Below the pieces are notes generated by a model, which was not told where the DNA came from, searched no databases, and saw only the letters and a program-made list of their open reading frames with translations. Positions 31,765 to 38,696 of a stretch of 64,000 nucleotides of DNA are shown here, piece after piece. How positions within the stretch are numbered: the first letter of the stretch is position 1; each line of letters starts with the position of its first letter. A program made the translations under genes and the position numbers. The stretch is from Hominenteromicrobium mulieris (GTDB taxonomy: Bacteria > Bacillota > Clostridia > Oscillospirales > Acutalibacteraceae). The DNA lies in NCBI RefSeq assembly GCF_020687165.1, contig NZ_JAJEQC010000005.1; one strand, written 5' to 3'.

Positions 31765-32452
31765 GCAGAGACAGGCAGAACAGGAACGGGATTATGCACT
31801 CTCCCATCAGAAAAAAGTAGAGATACCGGTTGAAAAGCCGGTACTCTATCAAAAGTGCGGGAATTGTAAACAGACAGCTTATCTGAAAGCTAAGGAAAAG
31901 TATGATATGCAGAGGGAAAAACTGGCAGGCAGATATAAAACAAAAACAGCCATGTATGAAGCATTGATGTTTCTGCTGATATGGTATTCCGTATCAACTA
32001 CTCTTTTTCAGATGATACGGTCAAAAATATTTATTTCTGATTGCGTGGTATTCTTTGATACAATCGCAACTTTCACACAGACCATTGCTGGCTGGGTTGT
32101 ACTGGCAGGAAAGAACGTGGCACAGATTAGTGATGGAATATCCAATCCTGTCATTGCCGGAATTATATACTGGCTGATAAGAATATTGATTTGCGGTGGA
32201 TGTCTGGTGGGTGCGGGAATATTTTTGGCATTCATCGAAATAAAGATTGTAGGTCTATATAAGAAATACTGTTGGGACATGATTACCATAATGGTAATAC
32301 TTATAAGCATGGCAACAGCTATCTACTTTGGGAATTGGATAAAGACAGCATTGCCAATCAATCTGCTATTTCTCTTATTATTCGTGCAACTGGTATATGT
32401 TGGAATCAGGTGGTATGTAAAGGGATGGCGGGAAGCAAGAGGATATTATTAA
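31484..32452 (+). CDS. DUF6040-like coiled-coil membrane protein overlapping the relaxase gene
   Basis: A 322-residue protein whose first 93 codons overlap the relaxase 3' end in the +1 frame. The N-terminal part (about 1-110) is a coiled coil; a CxxC follows (YQKCGNCKQTAYL, near 125). Four or five membrane segments occupy about 150-310 (e.g. AGIIYWLIRILICGGCLVGAGIFLAF). It resembles proteins labelled DUF6040 in clostridial mobile elements. AGAAAGGAAGG lies seven bases before the ATG at 31484. A role in mating or host-membrane contact is only a guess. Confidence 0.82.
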   Translation: MNELRNSKSDDQLEELLLLTEQMQEELDQKDRTIRELKVQLDESLTLNEKLNSENKTENIQALKNDLRKTKELLQSEKEKTHTVQAMIEECRDKQRQAEQERDYALSHQKKVEIPVEKPVLYQKCGNCKQTAYLKAKEKYDMQREKLAGRYKTKTAMYEALMFLLIWYSVSTTLFQMIRSKIFISDCVVFFDTIATFTQTIAGWVVLAGKNVAQISDGISNPVIAGIIYWLIRILICGGCLVGAGIFLAFIEIKIVGLYKKYCWDMITIMVILISMATAIYFGNWIKTALPINLLFLLLFVQLVYVGIRWYVKGWREARGYY

Positions 32453-32708
32453 AAATCCGATTGTAAACACACAATTTTATGTGCTTAATCACATCTCTTT
32501 GCATTTTAATAAAATCCTACAAAATCCTTGAAAACAAAGGATTCATTGTAATGTGTTCGCTTTATCCCTTTATATGATTTCACACTATGTTCCCCTTGCC
32601 CTGACTGTTCATAATGGTAAAAGCAAGGGATGGAAAAACGCATAACGCAATACAACAAAGTGTAGCAATTGGGATATTATGAACGAAGAAATCATCTTTT
32701 CATAAGCA

Positions 32709-32791
32709 GTCAATAAGGTTGAAGGAATTAATCTCTGCCGCCTTATTGACTTTCAGGTGGGCTTCAATTATAATTAAATCAGCCGATTTAA
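32709..32791 (+). promoter_or_regulatory. Promoter and operators of the TetR-ABC operon
   Basis: TTGACT (32746-32751) and TATAAT (32769-32774) are 17 bases apart. A perfect inverted repeat TTAAATC-agcc-GATTTAA (32774-32791) starts at the -10, well placed for a TetR operator. A larger repeat, GTCAATAAGG (32709-32718) with CCTTATTGAC (32741-32750), overlaps the -35. The rest of 32453-32708 shows only a small AATCCTT/AAGGATT-type stem near 32522-32544 and no gene. Confidence 0.75.
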
Positions 32792-32823
32792 AACAAGCGA
32801 TTTAGTAAAAGGAGAGATAAAGT

Positions 32824-33405
32824 ATGCCACCAAAAGCCAAATTTACAAAAGCAGAAATTATTGAAGCCGCATTAAATATTGTCAGGGCAGACGGATATGA
32901 GGCTTTGACTTCAAGAGCGTTAGGAACATATCTCGGTAGTTCGGCAAGACCCATTTTTACTGTATTTAAAAATATGGAGGAGGTTCAGCAGGATATGATT
33001 AAATCTGCTAAAGCTCTGTATAAAGAATATGTCAATAAAGGACTAACAACAGAGCACCCGTTTAAAGGGGTGGGTACACAATATATTCTCTTCGCTGTTA
33101 ATGAGCCTAAGCTTTTTCAACTCCTCTTTATGACGGAGCAAAAACAAATTCCTGACTTATCTGGTGTACTTCCGCTGATAGATGAAAGTTATGAGCAAAT
33201 TCTATTGTCAATTCAAGATGATTACAAAATTTGCAAGGCAGCTGGGAAAAAACTGTATCATCATCTTTGGATATATACACACGGAATTGCAACGCTTTGT
33301 GCCACAAAAATGTGCCGATTTACAGACGAAGAAATCAGTACAATGATTACTGAGGTATGTATGAGTATTTTGAAAAAGCTGAAGGAAGGAGAAAATAATG
33401 ATTAA
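32824..33405 (+). CDS. TetR-family regulator of an ABC exporter
   Basis: A 193-residue repressor with an N-terminal TetR helix-turn-helix (about 8-55: KAEIIEAALNIVRADGYEALTSRALGTYLGSSARPIFTVFKNMEE) and a ligand-binding helical domain behind it. AAAGGAGAG precedes the ATG. Its stop overlaps the ATPase start by eight bases, so the regulator and exporter are one operon, probably self-repressed through the palindrome at the promoter. The ligand is unknown. Confidence 0.9.
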   Translation: MPPKAKFTKAEIIEAALNIVRADGYEALTSRALGTYLGSSARPIFTVFKNMEEVQQDMIKSAKALYKEYVNKGLTTEHPFKGVGTQYILFAVNEPKLFQLLFMTEQKQIPDLSGVLPLIDESYEQILLSIQDDYKICKAAGKKLYHHLWIYTHGIATLCATKMCRFTDEEISTMITEVCMSILKKLKEGENND

Positions 33406-34090
33406 AGCGAGAAATATAATAAAATCCTACCAAAACGGAGAAAGCCGATTCCAAGTATTAAAGGACATCAGTCTTGATATTGAGGATAATGATTTTGTGG
33501 TTATTCTCGGCGCATCTGGTTCTGGCAAGTCAACCTTTTTGAATGTAATTTCAGGTCTTGAACGCCCTGACAGCGGTAAAGTGTTTTATGACGGAAAGGA
33601 TATTACAGCACTTTCTGATAATGAATTAACTTCATTTCGTAAGGAAAATGTCGGATTTATTTTTCAGCAGTATTATTTGCTACCCAATATGAGCGTTGAT
33701 AAAAATGTAAAAATGGGTGCTGATTTAGCAAATAATAAAGATTATAAAAACGTCATTAGAGCGGTTGGACTCGGAGAAAAACTACATAAATATCCCAGCG
33801 AACTTTCGGGTGGCGAACAGCAAAGAGTATCTATTGCAAGAGCTTTGGCAAAAAGACCGAGAGTATTATTTCTTGACGAACCGACAGGAGCATTAGACGA
33901 ACAAACAGGACGACAGGTTCTTGATTATATATGTAAACTTCAAAAGGAATATGGTTTTACGATTGTAATGGTAACGCACAATTTGAATATTGCGGAAATG
34001 GCAAACACAGTTATAAAAATGAATAGCGGAAAAATATCTGAAATTTACACAAATGAAGCACAAAAGACTGCTTATGAGATAGGGTGGTGA
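33398..34090 (+). CDS. ABC transporter ATP-binding protein (MacB/LolD type)
   Basis: A 230-residue ATPase with Walker A GASGSGKST (about 38-46), Q-loop FIFQQYYLLPNMSV, signature LSGGEQQR, Walker B VLFLDEPTGALD and switch MVTHNLNIA. This subclass pairs with FtsX-like permeases and drives mechanotransmission rather than bulk transport, often for antimicrobial peptides, lipids or macrolides. It sits between its TetR regulator (8-base overlap) and the permease gene (4-base gap). Confidence 0.93.
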   Translation: MIKARNIIKSYQNGESRFQVLKDISLDIEDNDFVVILGASGSGKSTFLNVISGLERPDSGKVFYDGKDITALSDNELTSFRKENVGFIFQQYYLLPNMSVDKNVKMGADLANNKDYKNVIRAVGLGEKLHKYPSELSGGEQQRVSIARALAKRPRVLFLDEPTGALDEQTGRQVLDYICKLQKEYGFTIVMVTHNLNIAEMANTVIKMNSGKISEIYTNEAQKTAYEIGW

Positions 34091-34094
34091 TGGT

Positions 34095-35243
34095 ATGCTC
34101 GTTGGAATAAAAAATGTTTCAAAACTCATCGGTATTTCCATTATAGCCTGTTGTGCTGTTCTTGTTTGTACAATGTTTCTGAACTTTTATTTTGATATTC
34201 GATTAATTGAGAGTGAAATTACATCTGAATTATCAATGTTTTTTTATAATGCTCAGGTTTCTACCGCAAAAGTCGTTTGCCTTGTAAGTGGCGGATGCTT
34301 GCTTTTAACTGCGATTGTTATGTTGTTGTTTTATATTAAGCATTATATTGACACGCATAAGAAGGAACTTGGGATATTAAAGGCGTTGGGATATTCAAAT
34401 ATCAAAATTGCAAAAAGCTTTTGGGTATTCGGAATTAGTATATTTATTGGAACTGTAACCGGATATGCAGGAGCATTTCTTATAATGCCGTGGTTTTACG
34501 CTCTACAAAATGAAGATAAAATGCTTCCTGAGATAACTATCAATTTTCATCCAAGCATTTTATTTTATTTTGTGGTATTGCCGACTGTGTGTTTTTCGGC
34601 ACTTTCAGTTTATTATGCCTGGTACAAATTCAAAAAACCTGTGTTGCTGCTTTTGAAAGATAATATGCAAACTGCTTCTAAAACACCAAATCATAGAATC
34701 GAAAAAAGCAGTGAATTGTCGTTTGTAGAGTATTTGAAAAGGAATACCTTGAAATCTAAAAAGGCACTTGTATTCTTCATTATTTTTGCTTCGTTTTGCT
34801 TTTCAGCTATGACACAAATGTCGTTTAGTATGAAAGATTTATCAAGTGAAATGATGGGTGTGATGATGTTGGTCATCGGACTTGTATTAGCGTTTACAAC
34901 TCTGTTTCTTGCTATAACTACAGTAATAAACGGAAATACAAAAACTATTGCTATGATGAGAGTATTCGGCTATTCACAGAAAGAATGTTGCAGGGCAATT
35001 TTAGGAGGATACAGACCGCTGTCCTATATTGGTTTTATAATCGGAACAGTATATCAGTATGGATTGCTTCGGCTTATGGTGGATATTGTATTTAAGGATG
35101 TCGAGGGTGTACCTACGTATAAATTTGACTTTCCTACTATGCTTATTTCTCTTGCTTGTTTTATCACGATTTATGAAATTATGATGTATATATATTCTGA
35201 AAAAATTAAGAAGATTTCTATCAAGGAAATTATGATTGAGTAA
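34095..35243 (+). CDS. FtsX-like ABC transporter permease
   Basis: A 382-residue membrane protein. It has an N-terminal helix (about 8-32), an FtsX-type segment cluster (about 55-200, containing the coupling stretch HKKELGILKALGYSNIKIAKSFW), and a second cluster (about 225-375, with MMRVFGYSQKECCRAILGGYRPLSYIGF). Repeated ALGYS/VFGYS coupling motifs mark the two halves. The first half appears shortened relative to 700-residue BceB-like proteins and has little extracellular domain. GGTGGTGATGG overlaps the ATPase stop just ahead of the ATG. Confidence 0.88.
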   Translation: MLVGIKNVSKLIGISIIACCAVLVCTMFLNFYFDIRLIESEITSELSMFFYNAQVSTAKVVCLVSGGCLLLTAIVMLLFYIKHYIDTHKKELGILKALGYSNIKIAKSFWVFGISIFIGTVTGYAGAFLIMPWFYALQNEDKMLPEITINFHPSILFYFVVLPTVCFSALSVYYAWYKFKKPVLLLLKDNMQTASKTPNHRIEKSSELSFVEYLKRNTLKSKKALVFFIIFASFCFSAMTQMSFSMKDLSSEMMGVMMLVIGLVLAFTTLFLAITTVINGNTKTIAMMRVFGYSQKECCRAILGGYRPLSYIGFIIGTVYQYGLLRLMVDIVFKDVEGVPTYKFDFPTMLISLACFITIYEIMMYIYSEKIKKISIKEIMIE

Positions 35244-35374
35244 CAGGGGAAAATACATACAAACAATATGGATACAGTGCCCTGTCTGGTGAAAAAAACT
35301 GAACAATGATACTGGAAAATACCAAATTTAAAAGTTTCATCTGCATTGTCAGAAGTGAAAAAATATAGAATAAT

Positions 35375-35416
35375 AGGGACAAATAAATCTAAAAGGGTTA
35401 TTTGTCCCTTATTTAT
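35375..35416 (+). terminator. Terminator of the TetR-ABC operon
   Basis: AGGGACAAATAA (35375-35386) pairs with TTATTTGTCCCT (35398-35409), followed by TATTTAT. Symmetry suggests it also serves the convergent small gene. Confidence 0.8.
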
Positions 35417-35423
35417 CTTTGAA

Positions 35424-35660
35424 TTAAATTTCTAAGGAATCTTCCGCATCTACCCACATTTGCATCGTTCCATCAAGATACAATCTTGCATATTCAAGTG
35501 GTTCATCAATAGCAAGTGCATTTAATGCACAATCTGATCCAGGTGTTGTTTTTAAATTCTTTTCTGCTTCCCAGCAGTCAATGCGGAGCATATAGCCAGC
35601 ACTGGTATATACATCAATGCTGTTTCTGTGTGGATTGTATTCTGCAAATATCGTTCTCAT
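35424..35660 (-). CDS. Small DUF6061-like protein
   Basis: A 78-residue acidic protein (MRTIFAEYNPHRNSIDVYTS..., ending MWVDAEDSLEI) that matches, from memory, the small DUF6061 proteins carried by clostridial mobile elements. It has no membrane segment or known motif; one Cys pair is in the middle. AAGGAG lies ten bases before the ATG at 35660. It is convergent with the ABC operon across a shared terminator. The function is unknown. Confidence 0.75.
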   Translation of the reverse strand: MRTIFAEYNPHRNSIDVYTSAGYMLRIDCWEAEKNLKTTPGSDCALNALAIDEPLEYARLYLDGTMQMWVDAEDSLEI

Positions 35661-35782
35661 CGTATCAAATCTCCTTATCGTTCAATCAATCATTTGTTAA
35701 AAAAATAGAAGCATTTCAATCAGTTCACCATGTCGTTTTAATTTTGTGTTATACTGTTTTATAGGATTTTCTTGCCCTTGTA

Positions 35783-35850
35783 TTTGCCCTTATCAGAGTT
35801 CGTAAACACTGGTGGGACAATATAATACAAGGGAAACAATAAGGGAAAGC
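35783..35850. repeat. Right arm-type repeats of the mobile element
   Basis: TTTGCCCTTAT (35783-35793), an AGA..CGTAA segment, ACAAGGGAAA and AATAAGGGAAAG (35839-35850) repeat the motif set next to the integrase gene at 26841-26880. No gene lies between 35661 and 36242; the stretch holds these repeats, an att-like repeat, a terminator and the next promoter. Confidence 0.5.
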
Positions 35851-35946
35851 TCACCTGCGATAAACTTAGTGTTTTCAAGGGCTTGAGAGATATTTGATAA
35901 TAAAATATAACAATTATTAAATTCCTTGGAATACATGAAATCTCAA

Positions 35947-35961
35947 TTCCAGTTTGCCAAC
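35947..35961 (+). repeat. Right att-like direct repeat
   Basis: TTCCAGTTTGCCAAC, related to the copies at 26750 and 37352. It lies about 100 bases outside the right arm repeats, mirroring the left end. Confidence 0.4.
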
Positions 35962-35965
35962 TTGT

Positions 35966-36005
35966 CCTTTGAGAGAGGAGAAATCCTTTTCTCAAAGGGC
36001 TTTTT
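35966..36005 (+). terminator. Strong terminator outside the right end
   Basis: CCTTTGAG (35966-35973) pairs with CTCAAAGG (35991-35998) with an inner AGGA-gaaa-TCCT stem, followed by GCTTTTT. Confidence 0.8.
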
Positions 36006-36151
36006 CTATTTATACGGATATTCGCAAACTACAAGATAAAGCCAAAACTTCATTGACAATATCACATACTGCGAACTTGACGGTAGAAAAAGTCACAATG
36101 TCGTAGTATAATATTCTTAAATCAGAATGACTAATCGGAATTTGTTCACTT

Positions 36152-36212
36152 ACTGAACTCGACACAAACTGCAAATCGTGTTGTTCAGTTCGTACTCATT
36201 TGACGGTATAAT
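36152..36212 (+). promoter_or_regulatory. Promoter with inverted repeat for the membrane-protein/TetR operon
   Basis: TATAAT (36207-36212) has a weak -35 at 36184-36189. ACTGAAC (36152-36158) with ACAC (36162-36165) mirrors GTGT (36178-36181) and GTTCAGT (36183-36189), so the repeat covers the -35 and could be bound by the TetR protein encoded downstream. Confidence 0.5.
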
Positions 36213-36242
36213 AAAGCCATCAAATGAAGGAGGCAATAAGCC

Positions 36243-36596
36243 ATGAACACAGATAAAATTTTTGCAGAACAACTCGCCAACGAATATGCACCCAAGGACA
36301 CCTCGAAAGTGGTCGCCCTGCGGAAGCTGGACGCAAAAGCAAAACTCCCCGCAACTATTTTCACCTACACCCTCGGTATTATTTCGGCGCTTGTATTCGG
36401 CATGGGAATGTGCCTTGCCATGGGGCAGATCGGCAGCGGCACAACTTCCAGCTTTGTGCTGGGTATCGCAATCGGCGTTGTCGGGATGATCGGCATGGGC
36501 GTAAACTATCCGATTCACAAGAAGCTGCTGGCACAGGGCAAGCAGAAGTATGCCTTTGAGATCATGGAATTGGCCAAAGAGATCAGTGAGCGGTAA
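36243..36596 (+). CDS. Small two-helix membrane protein (often mislabelled dihydropteridine reductase)
   Basis: A 117-residue protein with a charged N-terminus (MNTDKIFAEQLANEYAPKDTSKVVALRKLDAKAKLP) and two membrane segments at about 38-60 and 67-88, followed by a cytoplasmic tail (KQKYAFEIMELAKEISER). Near-identical proteins are common in gut Clostridia and are sometimes called dihydropteridine reductase, without visible support: no Rossmann motif is present. It heads a small operon with a tiny membrane protein and a TetR regulator. Ribosome site AAGGAGG. Confidence 0.85.
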   Translation: MNTDKIFAEQLANEYAPKDTSKVVALRKLDAKAKLPATIFTYTLGIISALVFGMGMCLAMGQIGSGTTSSFVLGIAIGVVGMIGMGVNYPIHKKLLAQGKQKYAFEIMELAKEISER

Positions 36597-36599
36597 GTC

Positions 36600-36767
36600 G
36601 TGAAGCGAACACAGGTAATTCTGTATCGGGTTCTGCACCCACCGAAATGGATTCTATGTCCTTTGCCGCCCATTGTGTACGGTGCTGTGATTCTGATTGC
36701 CGTATCTATGCTGCTTCATAGCAGAAAAAGGAAAGAGATGAAGCCCCTTGAATCGCTCGGAGAGTAA
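36600..36767 (+). CDS. 55-residue single-helix membrane protein
   Basis: A frame from GTG at 36600 (three bases after the previous stop) to TAA at 36765-36767. The product has one membrane segment (about 21-39: PLPPIVYGAVILIAVSMLL) followed by a basic stretch (HSRKRKEMKP), so the N-terminus is probably outside. Its 3' end overlaps the TetR start by 20 bases, as in translationally coupled genes. The ribosome site (GTGAG) is weak, but coupling to the upstream stop could supply ribosomes. No family recognised. Confidence 0.6.
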   Translation: MKRTQVILYRVLHPPKWILCPLPPIVYGAVILIAVSMLLHSRKRKEMKPLESLGE

Positions 36768-37350
36768 ATATTTTGCCACTGCCGCCCGCATGGATGAGGC
36801 ATTTTTGAAGCTTTTGGAAAAGAAAGACTTCACCTATATCACGGTGAAGGAAATCTGCGAAAAAGCAGGCGTCAACCGATCCACCTTCTATCTGCATTAT
36901 GAAACCGTAAGCGATCTTCTGGCAGAGAGCGCCCGATACATCATCGATCAATTTGTGGAGGCAATGCCGCATGACACAGCAGAGTTTATGTCGCAGATTC
37001 AAACCCGTCCGCTGGAAGAATTATATCTTATCACGCCGGAGTATCTGACGCCGTATTTGAACTATATCAAAAAGCACAGACGGATATTCCGTACCACCCT
37101 CGAACAGGCGTCCGTCTTAGGAATGAACGATGCTTATCTTTCCCTGAATCGTCATGTATTCATACCAATCCTGAATCGGTATCACGTTCCGTTGCCTAAC
37201 CAAAAATACATGATGCCGTTTTATATAAACGGTATCATGGGAATTGTCAATGAATGGCTGAAAGAGAACTGTGAGGATTCCATTGAGCACATGATTTCTG
37301 TGATTCAGGTCTGTATTCCCGGTCATCAATTTGAGGAATCGCAGCGATAA
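36748..37350 (+). CDS. TetR-family regulator
   Basis: A 200-residue regulator with an N-terminal helix-turn-helix (about 10-55: RMDEAFLKLLEKKDFTYITVKEICEKAGVNRSTFYLHYETVSDLL), the AcrR/DhaS-like pattern of clostridial TetR proteins, and a C-terminal domain like TetR_C_33. The start is taken as TTG 36748, which overlaps the small membrane-protein gene; GGAAAGAG lies 12 bases upstream. ATG 36790 would remove part of the first helix. It probably controls its own operon through the inverted repeat upstream. Confidence 0.87.
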   Translation: MNRSESKYFATAARMDEAFLKLLEKKDFTYITVKEICEKAGVNRSTFYLHYETVSDLLAESARYIIDQFVEAMPHDTAEFMSQIQTRPLEELYLITPEYLTPYLNYIKKHRRIFRTTLEQASVLGMNDAYLSLNRHVFIPILNRYHVPLPNQKYMMPFYINGIMGIVNEWLKENCEDSIEHMISVIQVCIPGHQFEESQR

Positions 37351-37351
37351 C

Positions 37352-37367
37352 TTCCAGTTTGCCGAAC
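37352..37367 (+). repeat. Third att-like direct repeat
   Basis: TTCCAGTTTGCCGAAC lies directly after the TetR stop. It differs from the left repeat (26750) at one of the first 15 bases, a closer match than the copy at 35947. Confidence 0.4.
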
Positions 37368-37386
37368 TGAATATAAGGATGATCCG

Positions 37387-37418
37387 TCTGCGGTATGGGA
37401 GGACCCCCATACCGCAGA
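37387..37418. terminator. 13-bp perfect hairpin after the TetR gene
   Basis: TCTGCGGTATGGG (37387-37399) pairs exactly with CCCATACCGCAGA (37406-37418). The T-run is poor (TACTTAT), so it may be a weak terminator. Confidence 0.55.
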
Positions 37419-37466
37419 TACTTATCAGCCGCCCATACAGACCGGTATGAGATTCCCGTAAAAAAT

Positions 37467-37535
37467 ACCACCTATGTTCCTAAAACAACCACCTATCGAG
37501 AATCGGTAGAAATCAGTTCTTGATTTTCCTATACT
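37467..37535 (+). promoter_or_regulatory. LytTR-type operator and activated promoter
   Basis: Two identical 9-mers, ACCACCTAT, at 37467-37475 and 37488-37496 are 21 bases apart (two helical turns), as in LytTR/AgrA-type sites. They end ten bases before a poor -35 (TAGAAA) that is 17 bases from TATACT (37530-37535), so activator dependence is likely. Confidence 0.75.
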
Positions 37536-37560
37536 GTAACCGTAGCGAGGAGGTGAACCG

Positions 37561-38001
37561 ATGCAAATTGAAATCAAGATAGACGAAAATTGCAAAGAGC
37601 CAAAAATCATCGTGATGACGGACAAAATGACCGATGAAGTCAATGCAATCATAAAAAGGCTGTCAGACGAGCAACCGCAGGTCATTGCCGGATTCAGGGA
37701 CGATGTGGTCGAGGTTCTGGAACCGTCTGAAATCTACCGTGTTTTTGCAGAATCAGGTAAGGTGTTTGCCGAGACAAATCACGGCGAGTATGCGCTCCGC
37801 CTGAGGCTATACGAGGCGGAGCAACGGCTTGACAGCAAGACTTTTGTCCGAATATCAAACTCGGATATTATCAATCTGAGAAAGGTCAAGAGCTTTGATT
37901 TGAGCTTTGCCGGGACAATTTGCATTACGCTTTCAAACGGTACGGTTACTTATGTTTCACGGCGATCCGTCGCCAAAATCAAACAACTGTTAGGAATGTG
38001 A
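37561..38001 (+). CDS. LytTR domain DNA-binding protein
   Basis: A 146-residue regulator. The N-terminal part (about 1-45) is a short helical lead (MQIEIKIDENCKEPKIIVMTDK...), and the LytTR beta-type DNA-binding domain fills about 48-146, with SEIYRVFAESGKVFAETNHGEYALRLRLYEAEQRL and FVRISNSDIINLRKVKSFDLSF. There is no receiver domain. GAGGAGG precedes the ATG. It is paired with a DUF3021 membrane protein, a common stand-alone LytTR module, and probably activates its own operon through the ACCACCTAT repeats. Confidence 0.92.
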   Translation: MQIEIKIDENCKEPKIIVMTDKMTDEVNAIIKRLSDEQPQVIAGFRDDVVEVLEPSEIYRVFAESGKVFAETNHGEYALRLRLYEAEQRLDSKTFVRISNSDIINLRKVKSFDLSFAGTICITLSNGTVTYVSRRSVAKIKQLLGM

Positions 38002-38011
38002 GGTGGCAGAA

Positions 38012-38476
38012 ATGAAGAAAAAACTGATTGGACGAGGTGTAATTGGTTTCCCTGTTGGCATTGCAATCGGATATGTCATTACGGTGATTATCTCAATCTG
38101 CATTGGGGATGGCTTCTTCTATCCGGTCACTCCGGAGCTTGTGAATAAAATGGGGAGCGAATTAAATGCGGTTCTCCTTCAAACCGGTCTGAGCGGAATA
38201 ATGGGCACAGGCTTTGCAATGGCTTCGGTTATTTGGGAAATTGATTCGTGGAGTCTTGCAAAGCAAAGCGGGGTTTATTTTGCAATTGCTTGCGTGATTA
38301 TGTTCCCCATCTCTTATTTTGCCAACTGGATGCCCCATTCGACCGCTGGAATTCTGTCTTATGTAGGCATATTCGTAGCGATCTTCCTCGCTGCTTGGGC
38401 AACTCAGTATTCTGTGTGGAAAAGGAAGATTAAGAAAATGAACGAAGGCATTAAAGATAATAACGATATGAATTGA
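38012..38476 (+). CDS. DUF3021 membrane protein
   Basis: A 154-residue protein with four predicted membrane segments (about 7-30, 54-74, 87-105 and 114-133) and a cationic C-terminus (KRKIKKMNEGIKDNNDMN). It matches the DUF3021 family that travels with LytTR regulators and probably restrains or senses for them at the membrane. The ATG at 38012 follows GAGGTGG by five bases; an in-frame GTG at 38003 lies inside that ribosome site. Confidence 0.88.
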   Translation: MKKKLIGRGVIGFPVGIAIGYVITVIISICIGDGFFYPVTPELVNKMGSELNAVLLQTGLSGIMGTGFAMASVIWEIDSWSLAKQSGVYFAIACVIMFPISYFANWMPHSTAGILSYVGIFVAIFLAAWATQYSVWKRKIKKMNEGIKDNNDMN

Positions 38477-38529
38477 TCCCACCGCTCTGCATCCTGCGCT
38501 TTGCTTGAACAATAGAATAAACCACATAC

Positions 38530-38575
38530 ATAGCCGCTTGGTTTTCAAAAGAAATCAGGCGGCTATTTCTATTTT
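38530..38575 (+). terminator. Terminator of the LytTR/DUF3021 operon
   Basis: ATAGCCGC (38530-38537) pairs with GCGGCTAT (38559-38566), followed by TTCTATTTT. GC-rich chromosomal composition resumes right after it. Confidence 0.75.
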
Positions 38576-38625
38576 GAAGGATCTTTTCGTTTCCGGGTTT
38601 GTCACGGACAGGGCGGGAAAGCGGG

Positions 38626-38655
38626 TTCAAACGCGGCATACCTTTTCGTTATAAT
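38626..38655 (+). promoter_or_regulatory. Promoter of the lipoprotein pair
   Basis: TTCAAA (38626-38631) and a perfect TATAAT (38650-38655) are 18 bases apart. Confidence 0.55.
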
Positions 38656-38696
38656 AGAACCAAAGGATAATTCTGTAGAGCAAAAGGGGGACGCGT

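Larger units (their letters stand above)
26750..35961. mobile_element. Integrative mobilizable element with MOBQ relaxase and ABC-exporter cargo
   Basis: About 9.2 kb bounded by short imperfect direct repeats, with inner arm-type repeats at both ends. Modules in order are tyrosine integrase and XRE repressor (minus), excisionase, DUF3847 protein, oriT, relaxase with overlapping genes, a TetR-controlled ABC exporter and a DUF6061 protein. No type IV secretion genes are present, so transfer would need a helper. The ends are inferred from the repeats and gene content; they could lie closer to the arm repeats. Confidence 0.7.
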
